Of a stretch of DNA of 64,000 nt, positions 42,861 through 51,948 are shown piece by piece. The translations under genes were made by a program, and so were the position numbers. Every line of letters begins with the position of its first letter. Positions within the stretch are counted from its first letter, which is position 1. The notes beneath the pieces were generated by a model. It was not told the origin of the DNA, made no database searches, and saw nothing but the letters and a program-made list of their open reading frames with translations. The DNA is from a bacterium (GTDB lineage: Bacteria > Chloroflexota > Chloroflexia > Chloroflexales > Kallotenuaceae): NCBI GenBank assembly GCA_016781525.1, contig JADDQE010000040.1, forward strand, positions 53,123-117,122. Reading direction: 5' to 3'.

Positions 42861-43259
42861 CTACGCCTCGATAATACGTGGCTGGCGCGCAGCTTCCATG
42901 AGGGCTTCGGCCACGATGTCGGTCAGCGGTGGACAGCCGTCGACTTTCCGCCGAGCCTCAATATCCGGCAGCGCTGCGATACCCCCTTTGCCGAATGGAT
43001 AGCCGTCGATGGCGCACCGGCCAATGACGACGACCGGCAGCCGGCCTTGAAGCATGGTGGTGTAGGTTGTCATCAGCGCAGATCGGCTGGTCGCAGGAAT
43101 GCTGCCAGTAAGCGCGATAACGTCCGCGACCTGTGGTGTTGGCGCCCATGTTAGCTCCGGGGTCCCTTCAACCGCAGCCCATACCTCGGCCGCACATGCA
43201 CCGCAATCGCCAGCGCAAAGGTGAAATACTTTATAAGCTCGTGGCACGTCGCCCTCCAT
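42861..43259 (-). CDS. NuoB/HyfI-like iron-sulfur subunit
   Basis: A 132-residue soluble protein. C19-x2-C22-x2-E25 (DCGACAAE), C82 (GRCAIDG) and C109 (GCPP) match the four cluster-N2 ligands in the CxxC form used by group 4 hydrogenase small subunits, rather than the CC form of NuoB. An extra C15 is nearby. The protein is shorter than NuoB (~160-200). It should carry one 4Fe4S cluster next to the NuoD-like site. It lies 41 bases before the NuoH-like gene. Confidence 0.8.
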   Translation of the reverse strand: MEGDVPRAYKVFHLCAGDCGACAAEVWAAVEGTPELTWAPTPQVADVIALTGSIPATSRSALMTTYTTMLQGRLPVVVIGRCAIDGYPFGKGGIAALPDIEARRKVDGCPPLTDIVAEALMEAARQPRIIEA

Positions 43260-43347
43260 TTCTAGCTGTCGGGCAAAAACCCGCAGCGCGTGATCTTGTT
43301 CCTATCTTGTTTTCCACGTCTCCCTCTGCGCGTACGCCACGTAAGTG

Positions 43348-44787
43348 TCAGCGGCTCAAAAATGGGAGACCGCGCATTGCCTCGTCGATCAGGGTAATGA
43401 CCGGCTGCGGCCACACGCCAACTACGATGCTTAGTATCGCCAGCAGCACAATGACGACCAGCACAGCCCTTGGCGCGTAAGGTACTGCGACTACCGCGAG
43501 GCGATCGAGGTCATCTGAGAAAAGACTCCGGGTTGTCGGGGCTTCGGACGGCCGCAAGAGGGCCTGGCTGAGCAAGCGTGCACCGGCAACACCGTTAAGC
43601 ACCAAGGCACCACCTACGAGCAGCCCTACCACGCCGCTCTCCCCTGCGACCGCGCTGAATAACAGTAACTTTGGCAGGAAACCGCTGAAGGGCGGTACGC
43701 CGAGGAGCAGAAGCACGCCGAGCAGCAGTGCGAGCGCAGCCATTGGACGCTCGCGCATGGCGCCGGCCTGTTCACGACGACCGGGTACCGGTTGTTCTAG
43801 AAGGGCCAAACCTAGGGCGATGAGCGTCAGCCCTAGCACGTGGCTCAGCGCGCCGAGCAAGGCGGCCCCGACTCCCGCAGCGTTGGTCATCGCTAGACCC
43901 GTCGCGAGCAAGCCCATATTTGCGACCGCAAGATAACCAATTGCCCGGCGTGTATGGGCAGCTGCGAGGGCCAAAGCACCACCGCCAAGTGCCGAAAGGA
44001 AACCCAGACCAAGCATCAAGCGTTGCCCGCTGCTGTTTCCTACTAGCAGCTGCGGCTGTGTTTGTAACGCGACAAGCAACACGGGAAAGCTCAAGGCCGT
44101 AAGCAAGCCAAGCTGTACGAAAATGGTTGGCGGCGGAGCTTCGTCCAGCACATCTGGTAGCCATAGATGAAACGGGAGAAGGCCCACGCGAATGCAAAAG
44201 CCGATCAACAGCAGTGCAAATATGGTGTGCGTTAGAACGGGTCCCGTCGAGGCCAGCTGACCCGTAAAAGCAGTTGCCAGCACAAAGCCAATCAGCAGCA
44301 GCACGCCGCCAAGTGCCACCAGCAATGTGTATTTAAGCGCCATTCCGATCGTATGCGGTTGCATCAGGACGGGACTGTCGGCCGGCTGATCGACAAGCTG
44401 AAGGCCTCCGAGTAGACTTGCCAGAAATAAGAGTGATGCAACCACGAACGGCTCTTGCAGGATCAAGATCGCCGCGCTAAGCCCAAGAATGAGCAGCAGT
44501 GCCGCGACAAAGTACTCTCCCTCAGGCCGAACTGCTGCCAGGAGGGTCATTGCAAGACCGCCGATGCAAAAGGTCGTCAGGAAGAGCTGACTCAGCTCGT
44601 TGTAATTGACGCTCACGTCCAGCAGGCGCGCCGGCTGGTTGACCGGAGCGGTTAGGGCCAACCAGAGCTCGGCGGTAACAGCGCCGACACCAGCCCAGCC
44701 TGCGAGCGTGCTGTCGCGCCGGAGGATAAAGGCACCCGCCGCGGCGGCGAGCGGAAACAGAATCAAGAGCAAATAGATCATATTCAA
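43348..44787 (-). CDS. NuoN/HyfF-like proton-channel subunit
   Basis: A 479-residue antiporter-like protein with about 13-14 membrane helices. FCIRVGLLPFHLWLPDVLDEAPPPTIFVQLGLLTAL corresponds to the conserved helix-7/8 block (K/R-x2-L-x-P-F-H-x-W-L-P). RRAIGYLAVANMGLLATGLAMTNAAG is the helix-10/11 block. LLGVPPFSGFLPKLLLFSA is the PPxxGFxxK block with its channel lysine. These are the usual proton-path positions in Mrp/complex I subunits, so pumping capacity is probably retained. Confidence 0.85.
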   Translation of the reverse strand: MNMIYLLLILFPLAAAAGAFILRRDSTLAGWAGVGAVTAELWLALTAPVNQPARLLDVSVNYNELSQLFLTTFCIGGLAMTLLAAVRPEGEYFVAALLLILGLSAAILILQEPFVVASLLFLASLLGGLQLVDQPADSPVLMQPHTIGMALKYTLLVALGGVLLLIGFVLATAFTGQLASTGPVLTHTIFALLLIGFCIRVGLLPFHLWLPDVLDEAPPPTIFVQLGLLTALSFPVLLVALQTQPQLLVGNSSGQRLMLGLGFLSALGGGALALAAAHTRRAIGYLAVANMGLLATGLAMTNAAGVGAALLGALSHVLGLTLIALGLALLEQPVPGRREQAGAMRERPMAALALLLGVLLLLGVPPFSGFLPKLLLFSAVAGESGVVGLLVGGALVLNGVAGARLLSQALLRPSEAPTTRSLFSDDLDRLAVVAVPYAPRAVLVVIVLLAILSIVVGVWPQPVITLIDEAMRGLPFLSR

Positions 44788-44890
44788 TTCACCGTCGCCG
44801 GCCTGCCGGTCTCCACAAACAGGTGATGAGCTCCCCGCAGGGCAGTTTTGTCAGACCTAGCCGCGTGTAGGCAAGGGCGTGTGCGTGCGC

Positions 44891-45595
44891 TCATCGCCGC
44901 TCAAATAAGCTGCCAAGCTCCAGGCTGCGTAGTCGTCCATAAAGGAGACCACTCAGGTAGGCGACAATCACTGCTAGCGCCAAGCTGAGTACCTCGAGCA
45001 GCGCAATATGCAGTATATTGAGGCGTACTGCAACGCCAAAGTAGAGTAGCTTGGCACTTGCCGTCAGCAAAAGTAGGCCAAGGCCGAGCTTGAGCACGTT
45101 GCTGGCCATAATCAAGACAATCAGCCCAGACAAAAGTAAAAAAATCCAGCCGGCGTCGAGCACTTGCTGCCGTGCGACAGGATAAAAGGTCGAGAGCAAC
45201 CATGTCGCGAGGCCCGCTAACACCATTGCGCCAAAGGGCACTACGGTAGCCCCCCAGCGGCCGACTACATTCTCACGTTGGTGGTGTGCCTCGCGCTCGG
45301 CTCGCCGCAGTTCCATTTGCGCGAACTCGTCCAGCTCGGAGGAATGATAGTCACGGTTAAAGGTGAGCCCTGTAATCATTAAGATCACGGCACTGCCGAG
45401 AGCTGTCAAGATCTCCACGGCGAGTAATGTTACGCCCGCCGTTCCGCCGAAGAGGCTTGTAGCTTGCCATGCCAAGCCCACGCGGCACAGCTCGGCGCCG
45501 AGGAGGAGCGGAAGCGCCAGTCGCCAGTCGTCGATGACGACCATTGTCGCGGCCAAAAGGATTAATCCGATGAGGAAGACGAATGTAAGCCACAT
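44891..45595 (-). CDS. HyfE-like (NuoK/J-type) membrane subunit
   Basis: A 234-residue protein. Helices at ~2-22, 25-45 and 50-75 are followed by a charged cytoplasmic loop (SELDEFAQMELRRAEREAHH). Further helices occupy ~115-225. The C-terminal half (LLTASAKLLYFGVAVRLNILHIALLEVLSLALAVIVAYLSG) resembles hydrogenase-4 component E, whose tail is NuoK-like. It starts three bases after the NuoL-like stop. Confidence 0.65.
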   Translation of the reverse strand: MWLTFVFLIGLILLAATMVVIDDWRLALPLLLGAELCRVGLAWQATSLFGGTAGVTLLAVEILTALGSAVILMITGLTFNRDYHSSELDEFAQMELRRAEREAHHQRENVVGRWGATVVPFGAMVLAGLATWLLSTFYPVARQQVLDAGWIFLLLSGLIVLIMASNVLKLGLGLLLLTASAKLLYFGVAVRLNILHIALLEVLSLALAVIVAYLSGLLYGRLRSLELGSLFERR

Positions 45596-45598
45596 AGG

Positions 45599-47341
45599 TT
45601 ATTGAGCTGCCAGCAGCAGGACACCAATCAGGCTAGTCACGACTACTGCCAGATAGTAGCGTCGTTCCAGCACCTGTAAGGGGACTGCCACACGCTCTCG
45701 CTGTCGGGCCAGCCACTGCCCAAGAGCTCGGCCTGGAGGCTCGTCGGGAATAACCAGCGGCGAAAGTGTGGCGCGCAGAGCGACGAAGGGTAACGCCCAA
45801 CCCGGCTCCTCGTCAAGCGGCTCGCCGCCCGCGAACTGGACCGGCGGTCGGGGATGGCGCAGGGCTCGATTGGCGATTCCGAAAAGCACCAGAATGAAGA
45901 AGGTTGTCATGCCGGTCGAGATGAGGGTAGCTGGTGATGGCAGCTGTAGCTCGGGCGTCGCCGGATCACCCAACACCCACTGCCAAATCTGGTCGGGGAT
46001 GAGCCCGCCAAGCAGCAAGCCCAGCATGAGCAGCAGCGGCCAGCCACCGCCACGTTGCTCGAGCGCTCCAATCGGTGAGCGAAACGCAGGCCGGCGAAAA
46101 AAGGCGGCGAGCGTTGGCAGGTAGCTGAGGGCGAGAAGGGTGGAGGCTGCAAGCAATACGGGCGTCAGCCAAGGCTGCGCTGGTGCGAGCAATACTACAA
46201 CTCGCCGCAAGGCGTACCCAAGGAGCGGGGGCAATCCGGCGCACGACATAGCTGCAATTCCATAGGCCAGGCCGGCGCGACGTAGGGGCTCGGGCAGCGG
46301 CGGGAGTGCGGCGATCAGCTCGGTCCGTGTGGCGCGCTCGAGCTGCCCTAGCGCCAGGGCGAGGCTCGTGCCAGTGACAGCGGTATGCACCAGGAGACCA
46401 GTAGCAATCGGACCCGCGGCGGGATGACCCGTGCCGAAGGAGACCGCCAGCAGCGACAGCTGAGCCAAAAGTTGCCAGCTAAATGCGTCGAGTAGTCGTC
46501 GTGCTGTGAGCGCGTTGACTGCTCCGAGAATCAGCCCTAGCACGCCAAGCAAAAGGACGCTTCCAGTCAGCTGCTGGGACCAGAGCGCGGCTGTGGCGAT
46601 GCCATAGCGGACTAGCAGATAGCCGCCCAAGAGTGGCAAGCCGAGCGCCAGCGTTGGTGCACGGACTAGGATTGGCGAAGTGGTCGTCGTGCTGAAGCGT
46701 GGAGCTAGCCCGATCAAAATGCCACAGCCAGCCAGCCACGGGCCACCCAGCACGCTTCCGCCTGCCAACGTCGGTGTGGCTGCATACGCCAGCATTGCAA
46801 CGGCCAGCAGCAGAACTGGTAGGCCGCCAAACGACGCATTGTGGTTATGAGCGGTAGCGCTCTGTTGCATCACGGTGCTGCCGAGCCACGTAATGCCTAG
46901 GCCAGCAATTGCACCAATCGGAGTGACACTATAGGCTGTTATGAGCCCACCTAGCAGCAAGATCAGCAGCCCGGCGAAGACCAACCCGAGCACCCGAGTT
47001 GTGCGCCCAAAGGTGGACGCTAAGCCGCCTGCTGTAATGGCGCCACTGCTGAGCAGGAGAAGAGCAAAGAAACTTGCAGGCTCACTGGTATCAAAGCGCA
47101 GCATGAGCGGCACACCGTTGAGCGTGCCCCACGGCAGTGTCGTCTGCTGGCTGCCAATCCACAATGGTTGGCTCGCTACGAGGCCAATAAGTGCCAAGAT
47201 GACGCCAAGTGTGGTCAGGCCGAGATAGTAGGCACGAACTCGCCCGCTCATGATCCAGATAAAGAGCGCGGCTATGATCAGGATTGCAAGTGGGCTAAGC
47301 GTAAGCAGTGCCACAGCTAATCCTCGGCGCAAGTCATGCAT
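45599..47341 (-). CDS. NuoL/HyfB-like proton-channel subunit
   Basis: A 580-residue antiporter-like membrane protein with about 15 hydrophobic segments. RRLLDAFSWQLLAQLSLLAVSFGTGHPAAGPIATGLLVHTAVTGTSLAL matches the helix-10/11 region. CAGLPPLLGYALRR matches the PPxxGFxxK block. The final ~70 residues (EEPGWALPF and beyond) form a hydrophilic loop plus one last helix, as in HyfB/NuoL. Its ORF overlaps the end of the NuoD-like gene by 25 bases, a sign of coupled translation. Confidence 0.8.
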   Translation of the reverse strand: MHDLRRGLAVALLTLSPLAILIIAALFIWIMSGRVRAYYLGLTTLGVILALIGLVASQPLWIGSQQTTLPWGTLNGVPLMLRFDTSEPASFFALLLLSSGAITAGGLASTFGRTTRVLGLVFAGLLILLLGGLITAYSVTPIGAIAGLGITWLGSTVMQQSATAHNHNASFGGLPVLLLAVAMLAYAATPTLAGGSVLGGPWLAGCGILIGLAPRFSTTTTSPILVRAPTLALGLPLLGGYLLVRYGIATAALWSQQLTGSVLLLGVLGLILGAVNALTARRLLDAFSWQLLAQLSLLAVSFGTGHPAAGPIATGLLVHTAVTGTSLALALGQLERATRTELIAALPPLPEPLRRAGLAYGIAAMSCAGLPPLLGYALRRVVVLLAPAQPWLTPVLLAASTLLALSYLPTLAAFFRRPAFRSPIGALEQRGGGWPLLLMLGLLLGGLIPDQIWQWVLGDPATPELQLPSPATLISTGMTTFFILVLFGIANRALRHPRPPVQFAGGEPLDEEPGWALPFVALRATLSPLVIPDEPPGRALGQWLARQRERVAVPLQVLERRYYLAVVVTSLIGVLLLAAQ

Positions 47342-48393
47342 GCGCCGATTGAGGCTACAATCACCGCGGCGTTTTCGACGAGCTGGTTGGCGAGCAACGC
47401 TCGGAGCACGAGACGCTGAGGCGGCCCCACAGCCTCGATGTTGATCGTTGTGAGACGAGTGCCATCACTTGTCAGGGTATAGCGTAGCGGTCCTGCCGGG
47501 GCCTCAACCATGGTCGTAATCGTTCCCCGGGGCAGTGCTTCCACGGTCGTACTCTGCCACGCCCCGACCGGCAGATCGTCGAGCAGGCGCCGGACGAGCT
47601 GGAGGCTGTCGTAGGCCTCGAGAAGCAAGAGCATGATGCGAGCGTAGGTGTCACCGCCGGTCTGGGTCACCTGCGCTGGCTTGATTTCGCCGTAAGCAGC
47701 GTAGGGTGCGTCGGCCCGAAGATCGCGTTGAATACCCGCTGCTCGGCCCAATGGCCCGGTAACACCCAGACTCTCAGCAGCTGGTTGGAGGAGAGCGCCG
47801 ATGCCGATGACGCGACGAGTAAAGGCCCGTCGCTCGATTGTCCGGTCGATCAAACGGTAGAGCACCTCGGAGGGGCGCTTGATCAGCCGTTGAATCGCCG
47901 CACGCTCCTCGTCGGTTAAGTCGACCTGAACGCCGGCTGGTCGTACAAAATCGACGACGAGGCGGTGCCCAGTCAGATGCTGCATTGCCGCGAGGACCCA
48001 TTCCCGGAGCGCGACGAGCTGACGCTGCACTTGCCCAAGGCCGAGCAGCTCGAAAACAATTGCCGTCGTATGGAGGTGGGAGGCGGCGCGCTCAAGCTCG
48101 GCTGCGGCCGTACGCAGCACCTGAGCTCGCGGCGGTACGGAGAGCCCGGCAAGCGCTTCTAATGCCATCGTCCAGGCGAGCGCATGATGATGGGAGTGAA
48201 CGCCGCAGATCCGGTTGACCAGGGTGTAGCTGCGCACAAGATCACCCCGTCGGATACGCTCCGCAACATTCCGAGCGCTATAGCCATCACGGTGCTCAAT
48301 ATCCTGAATGGTCTCGCCCTCAACGCGCAGCACGATCCGCTGGGGCGTCCGTAGAGCTGGATGGAATGGGCCAAGTGGGAGCAGATAGCTCAA
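47317..48393 (-). CDS. NuoD / group 4 [NiFe]-hydrogenase-like large subunit with altered metal site
   Basis: A 358-residue soluble subunit opening LPLGPFHPAL, as in NuoD and HyfG. The L1 motif is R61-I-C63-G-V-H66-S-H-H-H70, so the second cysteine of RxCGxC is histidine. The L2 motif is G350-A-C352-M-T-C355-A-E-D, which keeps CxxC but loses the aspartate of DPCxxC. The chain ends three residues later, leaving no C-terminal extension for a maturation protease. Three Cys and one His could still bind a metal. Known relatives are the Ehr complexes between hydrogenases and complex I. It has a TTG start with GGAG upstream and is first in the operon. Confidence 0.8.
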   Translation of the reverse strand: MSYLLPLGPFHPALRTPQRIVLRVEGETIQDIEHRDGYSARNVAERIRRGDLVRSYTLVNRICGVHSHHHALAWTMALEALAGLSVPPRAQVLRTAAAELERAASHLHTTAIVFELLGLGQVQRQLVALREWVLAAMQHLTGHRLVVDFVRPAGVQVDLTDEERAAIQRLIKRPSEVLYRLIDRTIERRAFTRRVIGIGALLQPAAESLGVTGPLGRAAGIQRDLRADAPYAAYGEIKPAQVTQTGGDTYARIMLLLLEAYDSLQLVRRLLDDLPVGAWQSTTVEALPRGTITTMVEAPAGPLRYTLTSDGTRLTTINIEAVGPPQRLVLRALLANQLVENAAVIVASIGACMTCAED

Positions 48394-48423
48394 AACGTCA
48401 TTAACTCCACCAATCCGCGCGAG

Positions 48424-48429
48424 ATTATA
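48424..48429 (-). promoter_or_regulatory. extended -10 promoter of the complex I-like operon
   Basis: TGG-TATAAT on the minus strand, 30 bases upstream of the TTG start at 48393. The -35 element is not clear. Confidence 0.55.
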
Positions 48430-48462
48430 CCATGCACGGTTACGGATGGCGAACCATGTGCT

Positions 48463-49196
48463 TTACATATGATAGGGTTGCTCTGCATGTATTCCCGCCT
48501 CCACGGCCGGTTGACCACGATTGCCTGCTGGAGCGCCGTCTACACCCTGGGTCCTGACGCTTCCTCGACGCTTAAGCTCCGCTAGTGTCCGTTGATGCTG
48601 CTCGCGTGTTATCGGAAAGAAATATACCAGGACCACACCGGCGATCAAGAACAGCGCAGGGAGCGGCCCGATCAGAATCCGAATCGCGAGGAGCGCAGTC
48701 GCGGGCTGGCTGACGAGGTCAGCTGCTCCAGCTGCCGGTGCAACATACCCGGCGAGCGCTAGGGTCTGCCCAATTGCAAAAAGGCCGAGGGCTAGCCCAA
48801 TCTTTTGCAGCAGCACGGACAAAGCCGTAGTACACCCCCTCGCGGCGCTGCCCGGTTTCTAGCTCGTCCAGCTCGATGACATCCGGCAACATCGCCCATG
48901 GAACTAAGTACGCCGTTGCAACGCCGATGCCTGCGAGTACGCCAAGCACGATAACCGCCCAGCTTGGCCAGGTAGGCTGGACCGCGAATAGCCCCAGCAG
49001 CACAACAATCCAGATGGCCATTCCACGGTAATAGACGCCCTTCTTACCAACTGAACGGCTTACCCTACTCCAGATCATAAGCCATACGAGTGCCGCTGAT
49101 GATGGTGACAATCGCAGGTCCAACATCACCTTCGCCAAACGCAAGCTTCGTGACGAGCGGAACCTTTTCCGACGCAGGATCGGCGGTCGGCTGCAT
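48463..49196 (-). pseudogene. MFS (GPH-family sugar:cation symporter) pseudogene with internal deletion and frameshifts
   Basis: Three frames each hold a piece of one transporter. ATG 49196 opens the N-terminus (PLVTKLAFGEGDVGPAIVT), then stops after ~43 codons. A second frame resumes deep in the protein (LVWLMIWSRVSRSVGKKGVYYRG to DVIELDELETGQRREGVYYGF). A third frame gives the last helices (LLQKIGLALGLFAIGQTLALAGYVAP to PITREQHQRTLAELKRRG) and the stop. About half of the normal ~450 residues is missing between pieces one and two. It is therefore not functional. It may once have served the glycosyltransferase neighbourhood. Confidence 0.85.
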
Positions 49197-49322
49197 GGCG
49201 AAATCCCTAGTTGTGCTTAGGTTCTTTGCTGCGGATGCTTTGGGCGGGTGTGTACGTAATGCGTACGCTGATCATATGTCCTGTGAGGGTCCTTCTGCAC
49301 ATTGCATCGTGTCCAGCACCAT

Positions 49323-50543
49323 TCACTCCACTATGGATGCCGCTAGCGCCACAATCCGCTCGGCGCGTCCGTGGTAGGTCCACGGCAGCGATTGCTGGTA
49401 CGCAGCCTGGCCCATATGTGTTCGGCGGAGGGGATCACGGGCTAGCTCCTCGAGTGCTATCCGCAGGTCGCTGATGTCACTGCGTCTGACAAAGCGTGCC
49501 GCACGCTCGTCGATGACCTCACGTAGGGCTGGCAGATCGACGGTGATGATTGGCCGGCCCATTGCCATATACTCGAAAAGCTTCAAGGGTGAAGCCGTTA
49601 CATCGGTGACCGTATCGGGAATGACAAGCACATCAGCCGCCGCTAGATAACGCGCGACCGTCGGCTGCGGCTGCGGCGGGACGAACTGTATCCTGCTCTG
49701 GAGCTGTAGTTCGTCGGCTTGATCCTGTAAGCTCGCCACCTCGGCGGGTCGGCCGCCTACAAAGATGAGATGGGCATCCCCAAGCTCGGCCGACGCGAAG
49801 GCTTGCAGCAACCGATCAAGCCCGCGGTGGGCAAAGGTCATACCTGCGTAGACGAGCACAAAGCTGCCGCTTGGAATGCTAAGCTCCTGCCGTGCCCCAT
49901 CACGATCCTGCGGCTGGTACACGTCGGCGTCGAACGCATCGGGAATCACTGCGCTTCGCCGCGGGGTCCAATCGATTCGGTCAAGCTCGCGTAGGAAATG
50001 GTCGGTCAGCGAGACCACAGCATCGGACCCCGTGATGGCAACGCGGTCGAGTAGATGCAGCAGGCCCTGAGCCCAGCGCTCTTTGGCACGCGAGGGGTTG
50101 GCTGTTTCCCAGTCGTGGGCTTCGTAGATGACGCGCGCACCATAGAGCTTGCCCAGGAGGCCGGCCCACCACGCAGCAATCACAATCTGACGAACATAGA
50201 CGACATCGTAGGAGCGCCCGCGCAAACGCTCCCAAAGCAAGTATCCGAGGCACATCCAGGCCCAGGCGGAATGCTCCAGATAGTAGAGTAGCGTTGTCTT
50301 GTAGATCCGGGACAGGCGGCCGATGCCGGGCCGTAAAAGATGGGTGGCGCCGACTTCGTCAAAGCGTGATGGCTCGCGCCATTTGCGTGGGATCAGTGCA
50401 AGAGTTTGGGGGGCAATCCGCCGCAGCTCCCGTAGCGTTGTCCAGGTCTGAATGGCATTTGCCGACTGGAGCATCAGGTTCGTCGGATATGCCAGATAAC
50501 AAATTCTAATCCCAGCTGGATCCGTCGGTTGCTCGCTTGCCAT
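49323..50543 (-). CDS. glycosyltransferase family 4, third of a cluster
   Basis: A 406-residue GT-B enzyme. The N-domain is ICYLAYPTNLMLQSANAIQTWTTLREL with an early VIYEAHDWETANP. The C-domain has FVLVYAGMTFAHRGLDRLLQAF and the nucleotide-sugar site in SPLKLFEYMAMGRPIITVDLPALREVI. Family members build exopolysaccharide, glycolipid or LPS-like glycans; the acceptor is unknown. ATG 50543 is preferred, while an ATG 18 bases upstream is also possible. It is the last gene of the three-GT run on this strand. Confidence 0.88.
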   Translation of the reverse strand: MASEQPTDPAGIRICYLAYPTNLMLQSANAIQTWTTLRELRRIAPQTLALIPRKWREPSRFDEVGATHLLRPGIGRLSRIYKTTLLYYLEHSAWAWMCLGYLLWERLRGRSYDVVYVRQIVIAAWWAGLLGKLYGARVIYEAHDWETANPSRAKERWAQGLLHLLDRVAITGSDAVVSLTDHFLRELDRIDWTPRRSAVIPDAFDADVYQPQDRDGARQELSIPSGSFVLVYAGMTFAHRGLDRLLQAFASAELGDAHLIFVGGRPAEVASLQDQADELQLQSRIQFVPPQPQPTVARYLAAADVLVIPDTVTDVTASPLKLFEYMAMGRPIITVDLPALREVIDERAARFVRRSDISDLRIALEELARDPLRRTHMGQAAYQQSLPWTYHGRAERIVALAASIVE

Positions 50544-50672
50544 TATTTGTAGCCGTCCCATCGTTAGTGTTTCACAGTGGCTGTTGCGGGTCCTGGCGTA
50601 CTTACATGCTCATGGTTGCGCAGCCAGGGGCGGTACAGGTACGGCACGGGCCCTCTGCTGCGAGGTGTTTCT

Positions 50673-51947
50673 TTAAACCTCATCCCCCACCTGCGGATGA
50701 AGCTTGGTCGACTTGCCTGCGGCACGGTAGCTAATTGCGCTTCGGAATACTTCTTCGAGGCATTGGGCGAGCTCCGCTTCACGGTAGCGTGTGGTGATGG
50801 TTTCACGACCACCGTGGACGAGCCGCTGACGAAGGTCGGCGTCGTCAAGGAGCGCTAGAATGTTGTTGGCTAGATCGTCGGGGTCGTTGTAGCCTGCGAG
50901 CAGGCCATTATGACCGTGCTGCACAATCTCGTTGACAACTGGAATATCGGTCGCAACCAGCGGGCAGCCAATCGTCATGGCTTCGAGCAACGTCAAGCCA
51001 AAGCCTTCGTAGCGTGTTGGCGTAACATACACATCTGCCGCGCGGTACAAGTTGACCAGGTCGGCATCCTCGACCCGCCCTCGTAAATGGATTCGGTCGG
51101 CGACACCAAGCTCGCGTGCCATGCCCAATAGCTTTTCCTGGTCTTGCAGATTGAGGCCGGATACATACTCAACGGTTACGTTAGGGTACCGCCGTACGAT
51201 CGCCGGCAGCGCCTGAAGTAGCAGGTCGTAGCCTTTACGTGGTGTAAGCTGACCAATGAAGAGCAGGGCTGGACGTGATAGCTCTATCGTTTGGTGGGGT
51301 GTGGCCGCGATAGCGGCAAAATCTAGCCACTGCGGAACCAGCATTTGCGGTTGCATCAGTCCGGCATCGCGCATACACCGCGCCTCGTGCTGCGAGATGG
51401 GCACGAGCGCATCTGCCGCCTTGAGCGGCCAGTGCAGCCAGTAGTTACGCAGGTGATCACGCAGTCGTCGATCGTGCCGCGTGCGCCGAACGACCTCAGG
51501 GAGGTCCCAGATAAGCCGCTGGTAGCTTGGGGGATGCTTATATGGACGCTCGCGATCGCTGACCAGGTAGCGGTCGTGAAAGGGGCCGTTCCACGTGTAT
51601 ACGGTAGGTATCCCACGCCGGTGTGCCCACTTCGTCGCGCCGAAGGCCAGGACGTTACGCGGGTGAAGGAGGTACATAACGTCGAATGGACTGGTCTCTT
51701 CAAGCGCAGCTCGTAGACGATTGTTTGGCCAATGCCGCACCGGAACACGGCGCACCACGATCCCGTCGACCTCGTCCCGCTCGGCACGGAGAGCCGGTAC
51801 TTTGAGATCGTGATACGCGATGTTGACAACGTGGTGCCCTCGCCGCACCAGCGCGCGGCCGATCACGCGCTCCGGCCAGTGCCGGAACTCATGCGTAACG
51901 CCCCCCATTCCAACGATCGCGATGCGTAGCTTCTCGTCTTTGTTCAT
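50673..51947 (-). CDS. glycosyltransferase family 4, second of a cluster
   Basis: A 424-residue GT-B protein. IAIVGMGGVTHEFRHWPERVIGRALVRRGHHV opens the acceptor domain. The donor domain reads LLFIGQLTPRKGYDLLLQALPAIVRRYPNVTVEYVSG and PTRYEGFGLTLLEAMTIGCPLVATDIPVVNEIV, the E-x7-E motif of GT4. The bases just upstream of its ATG are heptad-repeat sequence and give no Shine-Dalgarno match, so initiation is probably coupled or weak. Confidence 0.9.
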   Translation of the reverse strand: MNKDEKLRIAIVGMGGVTHEFRHWPERVIGRALVRRGHHVVNIAYHDLKVPALRAERDEVDGIVVRRVPVRHWPNNRLRAALEETSPFDVMYLLHPRNVLAFGATKWAHRRGIPTVYTWNGPFHDRYLVSDRERPYKHPPSYQRLIWDLPEVVRRTRHDRRLRDHLRNYWLHWPLKAADALVPISQHEARCMRDAGLMQPQMLVPQWLDFAAIAATPHQTIELSRPALLFIGQLTPRKGYDLLLQALPAIVRRYPNVTVEYVSGLNLQDQEKLLGMARELGVADRIHLRGRVEDADLVNLYRAADVYVTPTRYEGFGLTLLEAMTIGCPLVATDIPVVNEIVQHGHNGLLAGYNDPDDLANNILALLDDADLRQRLVHGGRETITTRYREAELAQCLEEVFRSAISYRAAGKSTKLHPQVGDEV

Positions 51948-51948
51948 G

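Noticed and set aside
41999-48393. Canonical energy-converting [NiFe] hydrogenase
   Set aside because: The large subunit lacks one of the four nickel cysteines and the C-terminal extension, and no maturation genes are present.
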